Source: Nostoc sp. CHAB 5844
GTDB lineage: Bacteria > Cyanobacteriota > Cyanobacteriia > Cyanobacteriales > Nostocaceae
Length of the DNA stretch: 64,000 bases
Assembly (NCBI RefSeq): GCF_020829595.1
Contig: NZ_JAIVFW010000006.1
Location: forward strand, 124,001-188,000
Direction of reading: 5' to 3'
The notes beneath the pieces were generated by a model. That model saw nothing but the letters and a program-made list of their open reading frames with translations, searched no databases and was not told the DNA's origin. The stretch's first letter is position 1, and each line of letters starts with the position of its first letter. Shown here in pieces: positions 1-9,008 of this stretch. The position numbers and the translations under genes were made by a program.

Positions 1-194
1 ATCTGATCTAATATACGGTTAATCTGGCGGCGGACTCTATCGCTGATGTTACCATTCGCAAATACTTGAGCAAGCAGCAAAGTATGGTCTTGACGACTCA
101 ACTTTCCTGATGAAATAATTTTGTCTACAATTTTTGTAATAGCAATTTCTGATTGACTATCAACACTAATGTAGATAGATGGGCGATCGCTCAT
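1..194 (-). CDS. small hypothetical protein, 3' end cut by window edge
   Basis: The reverse strand reads an open frame from an ATG at 194 for 64 codons to the window edge, so the C-terminus is missing. A good ribosome-binding site (GGAGAAATA) lies directly upstream. The protein begins MSDRPSIYISVDSQSEIAI and is hydrophilic and helical after a short beta-like start; no signal peptide or membrane segment is visible. It looks like one of the small conserved cyanobacterial proteins of about 70-80 residues, but I cannot assign a function. It is divergent from gloB. Confidence 0.6.
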   Translation of the reverse strand, partial: MSDRPSIYISVDSQSEIAITKIVDKIISSGKLSRQDHTLLLAQVFANGNISDRVRRQINRILDQ

Positions 195-561
195 TATTTC
201 TCCTGACAAATGCAAAGAATCATGGCAATATTTGCTCACTGACTCATAGGCAAAAGCAACCCTGATAAATATTAATTTTGGTAGTCAATAGCAAATAATT
301 ACAACTGTTGATAACAGTCTTTTTAGCTATTTTTAGAACTAAAAAGAACACAATAAATCTAACTTCGTATTTACTTATACTCCTAGAGGATTTTTACTGA
401 TAAATAAAGCAAGATTTTATAAGTTTTTCCGGTGCTTTCAGTGTAAGCACGGTTGTATATTAACATGGTTCATGCGGTTTACCAGCTAGAATAAATAAAA
501 TCAAAATTTTCCGGTATCTCAAAAAATACCAATAATTCATTTATAAGGGAGTTCAGAGGAA
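195..561. other. intergenic region between divergent genes
   Basis: AT-rich spacer between the partial small gene and gloB that must hold both promoters. An 8-bp inverted repeat (CTTTTTAG at 319-326 and CTAAAAAG at 339-346, 12-base loop) is visible. No open frame or RNA gene was recognised. Confidence 0.5.
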
Positions 562-1335
562 ATGCGGGTATTCCGTCTTGAGGCACTCTCAGACAACTAC
601 ATATTCTTACTGCACAATAGCCAAGAAAATATTGCCGCAGTCGTCGATCCAGCGGAAGCGGAACCAGTGTTTAGCAAACTGGTAGAACTCAACGCCGAGT
701 TAGTGGCGATTTTCAACACTCACCATCATCATGATCATGTAGGTGGCAATCAACAGTTAATGCAACGCTTTCCCACGCTGACAGTGTATGGTGGGGCTGA
801 GGATAAAGGTAGAATTCCCGGACAACGAGTGTTTCTGCAACAAGGCGATCGCGTTTCATTTGGCGATCGCATTGCTGAAGTTATCTTCGTTCCAGGACAC
901 ACTCGCGCCCATATTGCTTACTACTTTCCACCCAACACAGCAGGCGAACCGGGAGAATTATTTTGTGGCGATACTTTATTTGCTGGTGGTTGTGGTCGCT
1001 TATTTGAAGGTACACCCACGCAAATGGTGTCATCCTTAGAAAAACTCCGTTCCCTTCCAGATAATACTCGTGTCTGGTGCGCCCACGAATATACCTTAAA
1101 AAATTTACAATTTGCCCTGACTGTAGATGGTGAGAATACTGACTTACAACAGCGTTATGAAGAAGTAAAAACTTTTCGCACTCAAGGGAAACCTACTGTT
1201 CCTTCCTTACTAGGAGTGGAAAAGCATACCAATCCATTTTTGCGTTGGGAACAACCATCTTTACAAGCAGCAGCTAAAAGTCACGATGCAGTCCAAACAT
1301 TCGCCCGCATTCGGGGAATGAAAGATAGGTTTTAA
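562..1335 (+). CDS. gloB: hydroxyacylglutathione hydrolase (glyoxalase II)
   Basis: Metallo-beta-lactamase-fold thioesterase of 257 residues that hydrolyses S-lactoylglutathione to lactate and glutathione, the second step of methylglyoxal detoxification in the cytosol. The family's THxHxDH metal-binding motif is present as THHHHDH at residues 53-59. Further ligand motifs follow: VPGHT near 112, FCGDTLF near 133 and CAHEYT near 172. The C-terminal substrate-binding part is present and the length is normal for GloB. The ATG at 562 has a good ribosome-binding site (agagga). The gene stands alone on the plus strand, divergent from the small gene before it. No oddities are seen. Confidence 0.95.
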   Translation: MRVFRLEALSDNYIFLLHNSQENIAAVVDPAEAEPVFSKLVELNAELVAIFNTHHHHDHVGGNQQLMQRFPTLTVYGGAEDKGRIPGQRVFLQQGDRVSFGDRIAEVIFVPGHTRAHIAYYFPPNTAGEPGELFCGDTLFAGGCGRLFEGTPTQMVSSLEKLRSLPDNTRVWCAHEYTLKNLQFALTVDGENTDLQQRYEEVKTFRTQGKPTVPSLLGVEKHTNPFLRWEQPSLQAAAKSHDAVQTFARIRGMKDRF

Positions 1336-1415
1336 TCAATGGTCATTAGTCAATGGTCATTTGTCATTAGTTATTCATCCCTGCACCCTTGCCCCTCTGC
1401 CCTTCCTTATTTCCC

Positions 1416-2513
1416 ATGTCATACGCTTCTGGTTTTAGTCCAAATTATGCTGCTGCACGATATCGTTTTTGTGCGGCGGCACAGGCATTGGGTTGCCAAT
1501 TAGAAACATATTCCATTGACCAAACAGGCCCCGATGAGGAGGATTTAACTATTGATGTGGCGATATTGGGAAACTCGCAACCTGAGCAAACTTTGGTTGT
1601 TTCTAGTGGCTTGCATGGGGTTGAGGGTTTTTTTGGTTCGGCTGTGCAATGTGCTTTGTTAGAAGAACGTCTGATTGGTTGGTGTCCCACTCAAGGAACT
1701 GCCTTGGTGCTGTTACATGCTTTAAATCCCTATGGTTTTGCTTGGGGACGGCGTTGGAATGAGGAAAATATCGACCTCAATCGTAATTTCTTGTTACCAA
1801 ATGAGGAATATATAGGTAGTCCACAGAATTATGCGGAATTTAATTCGTTTTTTAACCCTACTTCACCGCCATCGCCTTTTGAACCGTTTTTTATGAAAGC
1901 GATCGCTACTATTTTCCGTCATGGCATCACTGCTTTAATCAATACCTTACCTGTAGGACAATACGACTTTCCCCAAGGTCTATTTTTTGGTGGACACAGG
2001 CCATCTAAAACTTACGAAATCTTAGCGGCTAATCTTCCCCGATGGATTGGTGATGCCAAAAACGTTCTGCATATTGATTTACACACTGGTTTAGGAAAAA
2101 AAGCAACTTACAAACTTTTTATTAATGATCCTCCTGATTCAGCATCAGCCCAGTGGTTAATCGAAAAGTTTGGTGCTGATGTCGTGGAACCCTACCAACC
2201 AGAGAGAAAGATTTATAAGATTCGTGGGGGTTTAGGAAATTGGTGTCAGGTGATGTTTCCCCAGTGTGACTACAAATTTCTCACGGCGGAGTTTGGTACT
2301 TACCCAGTTATCCAAGTAGTAGAAGCTTTACGGGCAGAAAATCGCGCTTATTTCTATTCCCCGCCAGAACACCCATCTAGACAATGGACGCGCCAACGCC
2401 TGGAAGAAGTGTTTGCACCCGCAGATATTGCTTGGCGGCATGCTGTCGTGTTCAAAGGTCTTGATTTGATAGAAAAAGCGATTGAGGTTTGCTTTCCTAC
2501 AGAAGTGATTTAA
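1416..2513 (+). CDS. DUF2817 family protein (M14 zinc carboxypeptidase-like)
   Basis: Protein of 365 residues. The early motif SSGLHGVEGFFGSA, then RRWNEENIDLNRNF and HIDLHTGLG, are the signatures of DUF2817, a family related to M14 metallocarboxypeptidases. The His/Glu of HGVEG and the later His of HIDLHTG are the likely zinc ligands. No signal peptide is seen, so it is probably cytoplasmic. The substrate is unknown. The open frame extends upstream to a TTG at 1389, but that stretch is pyrimidine-rich spacer, so the ATG at 1416 (MSYASGFS) is preferred. The spacer after gloB consists of short tandem repeats, so co-transcription is uncertain. Confidence 0.8.
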   Translation: MSYASGFSPNYAAARYRFCAAAQALGCQLETYSIDQTGPDEEDLTIDVAILGNSQPEQTLVVSSGLHGVEGFFGSAVQCALLEERLIGWCPTQGTALVLLHALNPYGFAWGRRWNEENIDLNRNFLLPNEEYIGSPQNYAEFNSFFNPTSPPSPFEPFFMKAIATIFRHGITALINTLPVGQYDFPQGLFFGGHRPSKTYEILAANLPRWIGDAKNVLHIDLHTGLGKKATYKLFINDPPDSASAQWLIEKFGADVVEPYQPERKIYKIRGGLGNWCQVMFPQCDYKFLTAEFGTYPVIQVVEALRAENRAYFYSPPEHPSRQWTRQRLEEVFAPADIAWRHAVVFKGLDLIEKAIEVCFPTEVI

Positions 2514-2514
2514 C

Positions 2515-2600
2515 TGTGACATACTCCCCGCACCGCTTCGGGAGGGTGGGGGCTTCTAGGTGACTCCCGGCAACCTGTCGGACATTTCCCTAGCTTTTAA
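2515..2600 (+). mobile_element. IS200/IS605-type terminal palindrome remnant
   Basis: GC-rich stretch immediately after the DUF2817 stop that can fold into an imperfect hairpin (CCCC-G-CACC at 2526-2534 with GGTGGGGG at 2545-2552), followed by ggcttctaggtgactcccgg. This resembles the subterminal imperfect palindromes of IS200/IS605-family elements. A truncated TnpA frame lies about 700 bp downstream (3318-3458), which supports an IS-derived region. Neither TnpB nor a complete TnpA is present. It could instead be an end left by a separate element. Confidence 0.45.
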
Positions 2601-2609
2601 AAGGACGGG

Positions 2610-2903
2610 ATGCCTGTTTGGCGTGCCAGCAACGGCAAGCATTATGCGGCAGACGCATCTGGCAATATTAGCAATTCCGAAAGGTTAATTGGAACTAAAA
2701 AGCCATTACCGTTACAAAGTCGAGCCATTTCTGGAATTGAAGCAGCAAAAAGAGGTGATGCACATTGGGCTAACAATGCCACTGATTGCTTCAAGATTGG
2801 CAAGCGAATCAACAAAAAGCCTAAAGAAATCCTAGATGCCAAAGGTAGAGATGGTGGTGTTTGGTGTATTTTCCCTGGCGAACAAACAAGTTTTGGAGGA
2901 TAG
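2610..2903 (+). CDS. hypothetical protein, first gene of an IS-flanked pair
   Basis: A 97-residue basic protein starting MPVWRASNGKHYAADASGN; I do not recognise the family. It is rich in Lys, Gly and Asn, with a C-terminal WCIFPGEQ segment and no signal peptide or membrane helix. The ribosome-binding site AAGGACGGG precedes the ATG. The stop is four bases before the next ATG, and its own 3' end supplies that gene's ribosome-binding site (ttggagg), so the two are translationally linked. The pair lies between an IS605-like end and a truncated tnpA, suggesting transfer. A small toxin/partner pair is a conjecture without motif support. Confidence 0.55.
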   Translation: MPVWRASNGKHYAADASGNISNSERLIGTKKPLPLQSRAISGIEAAKRGDAHWANNATDCFKIGKRINKKPKEILDAKGRDGGVWCIFPGEQTSFGG

Positions 2904-2907
2904 ATAA

Positions 2908-3252
2908 ATGAATCTAACACAGTTCAAAGAAGTTTTTGCTGATTCGCAAATATGCTACTTCATGTCTACTGATGGAGTAATTATTGAGTCTAAAGATCCA
3001 ATAATAGGAGAAGGGAAAGTTTCTCTGTGTATAAAAACAGAGATAGACAATACATCTAATCAGCGAGAATATCCTAAACCAGGTGACAGATTAGACAACT
3101 ATCACGTTAACAGAGAAACAGGTGCTTGGCACACAACACCTTCCCACTGGGTTGTTTGGCGAGTTGAAGTTTTTAATTCTGCTGATGAAAATCAAGTAAT
3201 GCGAGAAGTGGTAATTGCTTGGTGCAAGAAAGAACCTGTCACACAAAACTAG
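2908..3252 (+). CDS. hypothetical protein, second gene of an IS-flanked pair
   Basis: A 114-residue acidic to neutral protein beginning MNLTQFKEVFADSQICYFMS, with alternating beta-like stretches and several Trp residues near the C-terminus (HWVVWRVEVF). I do not recognise the family. It is preceded by GGAGG and directly followed by a strong hairpin-plus-T terminator, so with the previous gene it forms a compact two-gene unit. Size and composition would suit a soluble partner of the first protein, such as an immunity or chaperone-type protein, but this is inference only. Confidence 0.55.
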   Translation: MNLTQFKEVFADSQICYFMSTDGVIIESKDPIIGEGKVSLCIKTEIDNTSNQREYPKPGDRLDNYHVNRETGAWHTTPSHWVVWRVEVFNSADENQVMREVVIAWCKKEPVTQN

Positions 3253-3272
3253 ACTTTTTCAGCAATTGATTT

Positions 3273-3300
3273 GCCTGCGTTTTGCAGGCTTTTTTATTTT
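3273..3300 (+). terminator. Rho-independent terminator
   Basis: Perfect 6-bp stem GCCTGC (3273-3278) / GCAGGC (3284-3289) with loop gtttt, followed by tttttta. It ends the two-gene unit at 2610-3252. Confidence 0.75.
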
Positions 3301-3317
3301 GAATTTTGAATTGATTC

Positions 3318-3458
3318 ATGACTTATAAATCAACAGCTAGGTCTATTTCTGACTTAAAAGCACACCTAGTTTTGACTACGAAGTACCGGAAAAAAGTAAT
3401 CACACCTGCCATGCTGATTCGATTAAGTGAATTAGTTAATCACATATCCCAGAAGTAA
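3318..3458 (+). pseudogene. tnpA: truncated IS200/IS605 TnpA (Y1 transposase) fragment
   Basis: An ATG frame of 46 codons begins MTYKSTARSISDLKAHLV and continues TTKYRRK-like (TTKYRKKVITPAML). This matches the N-terminus of Y1 REP/IS200 transposases, which usually read LVWCTKYRRKVL at this place. The frame stops after HISQK, well before the HUH and catalytic Tyr motifs, so it cannot encode a working enzyme. A complete TnpA is about 130-150 residues. It marks decay of an IS200/IS605 element next to the unknown gene pair. Confidence 0.7.
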
Positions 3459-3496
3459 GGCAACGACTTGCTACAAATAGCAATCCGATAGCCTGA

Positions 3497-3805
3497 TTAT
3501 TCTCCAGCAAGTTCTCGCGCAATATCCATATTTGCCGCCAGTACACGCACGATTTCAACAGGGTTTTCTCCTCGGTATATCAGGAAATAGCGGGGATGCA
3601 CCAACCAGAAACGGACAGGCAGCGGGGTCAGTTCGGAACGATACTGCCCTATTCTGGGGTTATCTGTGAGCAATTCACAGGCGGAAAGAAGCTTATCTAA
3701 CATCCGTTCAGCAGCATCTGGATTATCTCGCGCAATATAAGCGTAAATCCGGGCTAAGTCGTTCTCCGCTTGTTCTGACAAAATATAAGGTTTTGGGTTC
3801 ATCAC
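3497..3805 (-). CDS. parE: RelE/ParE-family toxin
   Basis: A 102-residue protein of the ParE type: an N-terminal helix pair (LSEQAENDLARIYAYIARDNPDAA), then NPRIGQYRSEL, and a C-terminal beta sheet ending with RVLAANMDIAREL. ParE toxins inhibit DNA gyrase, although RelE relatives cut mRNA; sequence alone favours ParE. Its start overlaps the end of the upstream antitoxin gene by four bases (ATGA), the usual coupled arrangement. Length and motif order look intact. It is transcribed as a bicistronic unit with the gene at 3802-4068. Confidence 0.85.
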   Translation of the reverse strand: MMNPKPYILSEQAENDLARIYAYIARDNPDAAERMLDKLLSACELLTDNPRIGQYRSELTPLPVRFWLVHPRYFLIYRGENPVEIVRVLAANMDIARELAGE

Positions 3806-4068
3806 ACAGGCTTTTTCATCAACTTTTGCGCCTTGTTACGAACACGCTCTCGTACCCCTTCGGCGGGAAGACTTTGGGCATTGTCAAGCTCCCAAAGACC
3901 AATGGCAATCTGTTCGTTGAGCCACAGTTTATATTCCTCAGAATAGTCGTTAAAGCGTTTTAACAAACGCAACCCTTCCCGAATCACTTCACTTTGAGAA
4001 TGATACAAACCGGACTCAACTTGTGCTTGCACGAAGGCTTCTAGCTCAGGAGTCAGGGAAATATTCAT
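3802..4068 (-). CDS. parD: ParD-family ribbon-helix-helix antitoxin
   Basis: An 88-residue protein. The N-terminus MNISLTPELEAFVQAQVESG, then YHSQSEVIREGLRLL, is the ParD/CopG ribbon-helix-helix DNA-binding fold. The C-terminal part (LPAEGVRERVRNKAQKL) would wrap the toxin. It neutralises the ParE-type product encoded immediately downstream and probably represses its own operon. An inverted repeat at 4103-4121 is a candidate operator. A similar antitoxin (11352-11609) occurs 7 kb away on the other strand. Confidence 0.85.
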   Translation of the reverse strand: MNISLTPELEAFVQAQVESGLYHSQSEVIREGLRLLKRFNDYSEEYKLWLNEQIAIGLWELDNAQSLPAEGVRERVRNKAQKLMKKPV

Positions 4069-4102
4069 ATAGGTCTCTCTTTATAACAAGAATGGCTATT
4101 AT

Positions 4103-4121
4103 AATAACAGTTTTTGTTATT
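4103..4121. promoter_or_regulatory. candidate ParD operator palindrome
   Basis: Perfect 7-bp inverted repeat AATAACA / TGTTATT separated by gtttt, about 35 bases upstream of the parD start. Ribbon-helix-helix antitoxins usually bind such palindromes to repress their operon. Assignment is by position and symmetry only. Confidence 0.35.
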
Positions 4122-4181
4122 GCTTGCATTTAACCGTACGGACGATTTAAAACTTTGCGTACCTTTGCGTTGAAAAACAAA

Positions 4182-7100
4182 TTACGAGTTAGTATTAGCT
4201 CCTAAGGTTAACAATGCTGATTTCTGCGCTTCTGTTAAACCTGTGACTCCGTAAATATTCATTGCTTCGTAGATTTGTTCAGCCTTTAGAGTTTTAATAC
4301 ACTGTTTTGTTGTCATATCCCAAAGTTTAATGGCAGCAGAACCATCTCCCGCAACTAAGATGTTACCAGCTGGATTAAAGGTGGCGCACATCACCCAGGT
4401 ATGATGTCCTTCTAAAGTGGTGATGCAAGTACCTTTAACAACATCCCAAAGTTTAATTGTACCGTCACTACTGGTTGTCACCAGAGTACTACCATCAGGA
4501 CTAAAAGCGATCGCCCACAGCATATCTTGGTGTGCTTGGAGAATCTGCAAACATTCGCCTGTTTTGATATCCCATAGCCTGACAATACCCTCCACACTAC
4601 TACCAGTAGCTAAAGTTTTGCCATTGGGACTAAAAGCTACCCACCACACCCAATTGCTATGTCCGGTGAAGGTGCGATCGCATTTTCGCGTTTTAATATC
4701 CCACAGTCTCACTGTATCGTCAAAACCACCAAATGCTAATTTTGTGCCATCAGGACTGAAGGCTACAGACATACCCAGGTGTACAGGAAAACTCTCAATT
4801 AATTGTCCTGTGGCGACATCCCATAATTTACTTGTGTTGTCATAGCTGGCGCTGGCTAATGTTCGTCCATCGGGACTAAAGCCTAACCCTGTAACCATAC
4901 CGATGTGTCCTTGAATGATTTTGATACACTGACCAGTAGCGACATCCCATAACCGAATTGTACTGTCAGCGCTGGCACTGGCTACAGTCCGACCATCGGG
5001 GGAAAAATCAACCTCAAAAATTAAATCAGTATGACCGTATAAGATGCGGCATTCACCATCTGGTGTCCATAACCTAACTGTGCGGTCTTCATTACCTGTG
5101 GCGATAATTGCGGAAATTGGATTCCAAGCTACCGATTTTACCCAGTTATTCCGACCTTTGCAGATGCGGAAACACTCGCCCTTCGGGTGACGCTCCTTCG
5201 TCGCTAACGCTGACGCTAACGCAGTCGCCTGCGGAGGGAAACCCTCCCGCAGCGCTGTCTCACCCGTGGAGACATCCCATAGCCGGAGAGAAAAGTCATC
5301 AGCACCACTAGCTAGTAAAGTTCCTTGGGGGTTAACTGCGATCGCATCAATCGAGTTAGCATGACCTTGCAAGGTTTTGATGCATTGTTGGGTATTAATG
5401 TCCCAAAGCCGAATTGTGCAATCAATACTACAACTAGCTAAGATATCAGTTTCTCCGATAAAGGCGATCGCTAGTATTCCATTCATATGTCCTGCTATAA
5501 CGCCAATACATTCGCCTTGTTCTACATTCCAAAGCCGAATTGTTTTGTCTAAACTTCCGCTGGCTAATATTCCTGATGCACTAAAAGCAACCGATTTAAT
5601 CCAGTCAGTATGTCCTTTTAAGGTTGTAATGCCAGAACCTGTAGTTAAATCCCATAACTTAATAGTTTTATCTTCACTTCCACTCGCCAAAATCCCCCCT
5701 TGATAAGCCACAGACCAAACTCTGCTAGTATGTCCTGGCAAGACTTGAGTACATTGTCCCAAGTTAATATCCCAAAGCCTGATTGTAAAATCTGTGCTGC
5801 TGCTAATTAATGTATTTTTGTCACGAAATACAACACAAACAACACCGCCTGTATGTCCTGTAAAAGTTTGCAAACATTGTCCGGTTTTGACATCCCACAG
5901 TTTAATGCTTTCGTCTTGTCCGGCAGTGGCTAAAGTATTACCATTTGGATTAAAAGTAATCGACCAAACAAAACCTGTATGTCCTTGACATTCTATTAAT
6001 TGTTGACCACTAGCAACATCCCAAAGAATCAAAACACCATTGAAATGACCAGTTGCTAGGGTTTTACCATCAGGACTAAATGCTGTAGAAATAATTGTCG
6101 AGAAAGTTTTTGCAAACACTGATTTAGATAAATCCGCATAAGCAAAATTAACTTTTTTGAGTGGCGTGTCTTGAAGATATGCTTGCCAAATCGTGAGATA
6201 AGAAAAGTCATAGCCTGTTAAGTCAGTTTGCAGGTAACAGAAAAGATTGAGAATATTACCACCTGCATATCCTGGTTGAAGATGAGTTAATTGTTGTAAA
6301 ATCTGCGTCAGATGAGTTGCAATTGCTGGTTTGGTACGTAACTGATGCAGGAGATGTTCTACTATCGGCTGAAGAATAAGTTTGATTTGAGTAATTCTAA
6401 TGTAATCTTTAGCAGTTGCTTTAATTAAAGCGTGACTATTAAATATGATATGTGTGTTTGGGTCTTCAATAATTTCTGCACAAACTTGTTGAATAAATTG
6501 TTCTGTGACATACTCCATCACTACTGGTTGCAATGTGAAGTGAACAGGTGCTTCTGGTACTGATTTTTTTTCAATTAAACTGCGCTGACTGAGAGAATCT
6601 AAGGCTTCCAACAATTTCATTGATGAGACTGGTAAGACTAAATCTGCGCGTAACTCTGTTAAAGTGACAGGTTCGCGGTTAATTGCCAGCCAATACATTA
6701 AATCTTTTTCTAGTAGTGAAAGCCGCTGAAATTGTTGGTTTAATAAATCGTAAATAGTACCAAAAACAGTAGAACCTTGAGCGAAAAACTCAGCAATATT
6801 GCCATCAAATAAATCTTGAATAGTTATAGCAATAATTTTCAGAGCTAGAGGATTACCTGCATAATGTTGAATTAAGTTTTGCCAGTCTGTATCGGAACCG
6901 CAAAAAAAACTTTTAGTTCTGATTAATTGTAAAGCAGCGATCGCACTCAATCCCTTTAGCTGCCACGAGCGCACAGGCAGAGTTTCCCCTTCTAAAGCGA
7001 TGACTTCTTGGGGTTTCTCTCGACTTGTCAGCACCACACAACTTTGATGGAATGTCTCGCCTATCTGCTTGAGGAGATGTCCATAATCTTCGTATCCAGG

Positions 7101-7850
7101 TTGGTAACGGCCAGTGCGATCGCCACTCGCTAAAATAGATTCAAAGTTATCTAAGATCACTAAACAACGGTGCGCTCTTAAATGCACCATGAACTGCGAA
7201 ATTAAATCGCCAACATTGTCCGATAACTTTACTGGTTGTCCATTAGCAAAAAATTGCAATAGATTTGCCAGCAATTCTCCCAAAGGAGGACTGTTGCGGA
7301 GACTACGCCAGACAACAAACTCAAACTCCTCTTGCATTTGCTGTGCCAGTTTCACCGCCAGGGAAGTCTTACCAATTCCCCCCATCCCTAGCAACGCTAT
7401 TAGCCGACAATGATCATGAATAATCCAATACTCTAACTTGCTAACTTCCTCTGTGCGACCAAAGAAAATTGAGACATCTACAGCTTCACCCCAGTCTGTG
7501 GTGAGTGCTGAGTGAGGAGTTTTGTATTCTTCCCCTGCACCCCTGCACCCTTGCACCTCTACACCTCTGCTCTCCTGTACGCCTGTTCTGACATAATCAT
7601 TAGCAGTTAACTCCAAGCCAAAAGCTCTAAAAAAGTATTCCAGAGTTTGCTTGTCAACGCCTTCGGTTCGCGTCAACACTTTAGAAACTGTAAAAGGAGC
7701 CAACTGAGTGCGGTAGCTGAGTTCTTCGAGGGTGAACTTAGCTCCTTCATTTTCTAAAATTTCCGCTTGGTGTCTAGCCTCCTGAAGCTTTTGAATTCCT
7801 GGGAGACTGAGGATAACACCACGCTTGCGTCTTTGCTTGTGCAATTCCAT
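4182..7850 (-). CDS. STAND NTPase: HTH-like N-terminus, NB-ARC, two WD40 propellers
   Basis: A 1222-residue cytoplasmic sensor-type protein. Residues 35-85 resemble a helix-turn-helix domain ([20 protein letters not shown]). The NB-ARC nucleotide switch follows, with Walker A GMGGIGKT at 155-162, Walker B-like LVILDNFES, and GNPLALK. A helical/TPR-like arm and a short pentapeptide-like stretch precede about 14 WD40 repeats (14 LW[D/N/T] ends), enough for two seven-bladed propellers. Such proteins oligomerise on ligand binding; roles include signalling and, for some STAND proteins, phage defence. The ligand is unknown. Two repeat-derived segments are embedded in frame: an 84-base insertion at 5175-5258 and a low-complexity linker near residues 91-110. 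The frame is intact. Confidence 0.9.
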   Translation of the reverse strand: MELHKQRRKRGVILSLPGIQKLQEARHQAEILENEGAKFTLEELSYRTQLAPFTVSKVLTRTEGVDKQTLEYFFRAFGLELTANDYVRTGVQESRGVEVQGCRGAGEEYKTPHSALTTDWGEAVDVSIFFGRTEEVSKLEYWIIHDHCRLIALLGMGGIGKTSLAVKLAQQMQEEFEFVVWRSLRNSPPLGELLANLLQFFANGQPVKLSDNVGDLISQFMVHLRAHRCLVILDNFESILASGDRTGRYQPGYEDYGHLLKQIGETFHQSCVVLTSREKPQEVIALEGETLPVRSWQLKGLSAIAALQLIRTKSFFCGSDTDWQNLIQHYAGNPLALKIIAITIQDLFDGNIAEFFAQGSTVFGTIYDLLNQQFQRLSLLEKDLMYWLAINREPVTLTELRADLVLPVSSMKLLEALDSLSQRSLIEKKSVPEAPVHFTLQPVVMEYVTEQFIQQVCAEIIEDPNTHIIFNSHALIKATAKDYIRITQIKLILQPIVEHLLHQLRTKPAIATHLTQILQQLTHLQPGYAGGNILNLFCYLQTDLTGYDFSYLTIWQAYLQDTPLKKVNFAYADLSKSVFAKTFSTIISTAFSPDGKTLATGHFNGVLILWDVASGQQLIECQGHTGFVWSITFNPNGNTLATAGQDESIKLWDVKTGQCLQTFTGHTGGVVCVVFRDKNTLISSSTDFTIRLWDINLGQCTQVLPGHTSRVWSVAYQGGILASGSEDKTIKLWDLTTGSGITTLKGHTDWIKSVAFSASGILASGSLDKTIRLWNVEQGECIGVIAGHMNGILAIAFIGETDILASCSIDCTIRLWDINTQQCIKTLQGHANSIDAIAVNPQGTLLASGADDFSLRLWDVSTGETALREGFPPQATALASALATKERHPKGECFRICKGRNNWVKSVAWNPISAIIATGNEDRTVRLWTPDGECRILYGHTDLIFEVDFSPDGRTVASASADSTIRLWDVATGQCIKIIQGHIGMVTGLGFSPDGRTLASASYDNTSKLWDVATGQLIESFPVHLGMSVAFSPDGTKLAFGGFDDTVRLWDIKTRKCDRTFTGHSNWVWWVAFSPNGKTLATGSSVEGIVRLWDIKTGECLQILQAHQDMLWAIAFSPDGSTLVTTSSDGTIKLWDVVKGTCITTLEGHHTWVMCATFNPAGNILVAGDGSAAIKLWDMTTKQCIKTLKAEQIYEAMNIYGVTGLTEAQKSALLTLGANTNS
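5175..5258. repeat. 84-bp dispersed repeat inserted in frame in the WD40 gene
   Basis: Between two WD40 blades the protein carries 28 extra residues (starting [20 protein letters not shown] and ending ERHPKGE). The flanking text, STGE followed by CFRICKGR, would join as a normal blade linker without them. The DNA contains a GC-rich palindromic core (5222-5257) of which 36 bases recur exactly at 23715-23750. The length is a multiple of three, so the frame is kept. Confidence 0.8.
7532..7578. repeat. low-complexity (ccctgcac)n repeat within the STAND gene
   Basis: Imperfect repeats of ccctgcac / ccttgcac / cctctacac, of a kind otherwise seen in spacers of this genome (compare 1380-1400). It encodes the linker between the HTH-like and NB-ARC domains ([12 protein letters not shown] region). 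Confidence 0.6.
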
Positions 7851-8222
7851 CGGATTACAAGGCTAACGCTCAATTCAGATTAATTTTACTGGTTTTAAGT
7901 CAAGTTAGCGATCGCTTATCAGTTTTAGTCTTGCTTAAGTTAGTACCTTAACGCCTTTATCTTTACTGGTGCTGTTTTGTAATTCCAACGAAACTGTAGT
8001 TATCAAGAAATTAAATTTACTGGTCAGCATTTCTGCGGCGTATATATAGCCGTTTGCAGTTGAGTCTAATACAAACCTAACCCCCAACCCCTTTCCTACA
8101 AGGGAAGGGGAGTAAGACTCAAAGCCTCTCTCCTCGCAGGAGAGAGGTTTGGAGAGAGGTCAAAAATGTACTGTACCCAACCAAGAACTGCTGTATCTAG
8201 TATTGTTCGGGAGTCTCATCTT
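7851..8222. other. intergenic region with palindromic repeats
   Basis: Promoter region shared by the divergent STAND gene and ndhK paralogue. From 8088 to 8160 it holds a repeat made of two palindromes: CCCCTTTCC / GGGAAGGGG around 8088-8110 and a perfect 10-bp palindrome (CCTCTCTCCT 8125-8134 / AGGAGAGAGG 8138-8147). Related palindromes occur at 27923-27943 and 59231-59258. The upstream in-frame ATG of ndhK (8166) lies just after this repeat. Confidence 0.6.
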
Positions 8223-8918
8223 ATGACAAACTCAATCATCAACCCTGTCGAGCATCCCACAGTCACACAAAATCTTTCAGAAAATTTCATCCTCACAACC
8301 TTAGATGACTTGTATAACTGGGCGAAAATGTCCAGTTTGTATCCCATGATGTTTGGGACAGCCTGTTGCTTCATGGAGTTTATGGCAGCTTACGCATCTC
8401 GCTTTGACATGGAGCGATTTGGCATGATTCCCCGTGCTACTCCCCGACAGGCTGACTTGTTGATTACTGCAGGCACAATCACAATGAAGTATGCACCAAA
8501 TTTGGTGCGACTTTACGAGCAAATGGCAGAACCAAAATATGTGATAGCGATGGGAGCTTGCACTATTACAGGTGGAATGTTTAGTGTTGACTCTCCCTCA
8601 GCAGTGCGGGGTGTAGATAAGTTAATCCCAGTGGATGTTTACATTCCCGGATGTCCACCCAGGCCAGAAGCTGTCATTGATGCCATCATTAAACTGCGGA
8701 AGAAAATTGCCAATGAAAGCATCCAAGAACGGCAGCTAACTCAACAAACTCATCGCTTCTACAGCACCCGTCATCAAATGAAGGTAGTTGAGCCTATTCT
8801 TGATGGACAATACCTCAGAAGTTCTACCCGCGAAACTCCACCCCAAGAACTGACTCAGGCGACAGGATTAGAATTACCCTTAGCGCTGCCAGAAGTTAAA
8901 CTAATTCGTAATTCGTAA
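8223..8918 (+). CDS. ndhK: NAD(P)H-quinone oxidoreductase subunit K, divergent orphan paralogue
   Basis: A 231-residue homologue of the NdhK/NuoB subunit that holds the N2 [4Fe-4S] cluster of the NDH-1 complex at the thylakoid or plasma membrane. The ligand cysteines are present: the CC pair in GTACCF, the Cys of GACTITGG, and the Cys of PGCPPRPE. The C-terminal extension ([13 protein letters not shown] and onward) is cyanobacterial. The region [18 protein letters not shown] departs from what I recall of cyanobacterial NdhK and resembles bacterial NuoB. The usual ndhC and ndhJ partners are absent. The ATG at 8223 with GGGAG upstream is preferred to the ATG at 8166, which follows a repeat. The last codons run into a taattcg-type repeat. 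Confidence 0.85.
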   Translation: MTNSIINPVEHPTVTQNLSENFILTTLDDLYNWAKMSSLYPMMFGTACCFMEFMAAYASRFDMERFGMIPRATPRQADLLITAGTITMKYAPNLVRLYEQMAEPKYVIAMGACTITGGMFSVDSPSAVRGVDKLIPVDVYIPGCPPRPEAVIDAIIKLRKKIANESIQERQLTQQTHRFYSTRHQMKVVEPILDGQYLRSSTRETPPQELTQATGLELPLALPEVKLIRNS

Positions 8919-9008
8919 TACTTCGGCTACGCTCAGTACAAGTTCGTAATTAAAAAATGCAGAGTTTATCTAGATTTTCGGCAAGGTTTGAATCTATAAA
9001 ACTCAAAA

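Noticed and set aside
2642-2920. Antisense open frame across the unknown gene pair
   Set aside because: The plus-strand genes have good ribosome-binding sites and a terminator. The antisense frame has none.
4417-7413. Several open frames antisense to the WD40/NB-ARC gene
   Set aside because: Repetitive shadows of the WD40 coding strand with no protein-like motifs.
8166-8222. Upstream in-frame start of the ndhK paralogue
   Set aside because: It is adjacent to a repeat, and the conserved NdhK N-terminus (MTNSIINP) begins at 8223 with its own ribosome-binding site.
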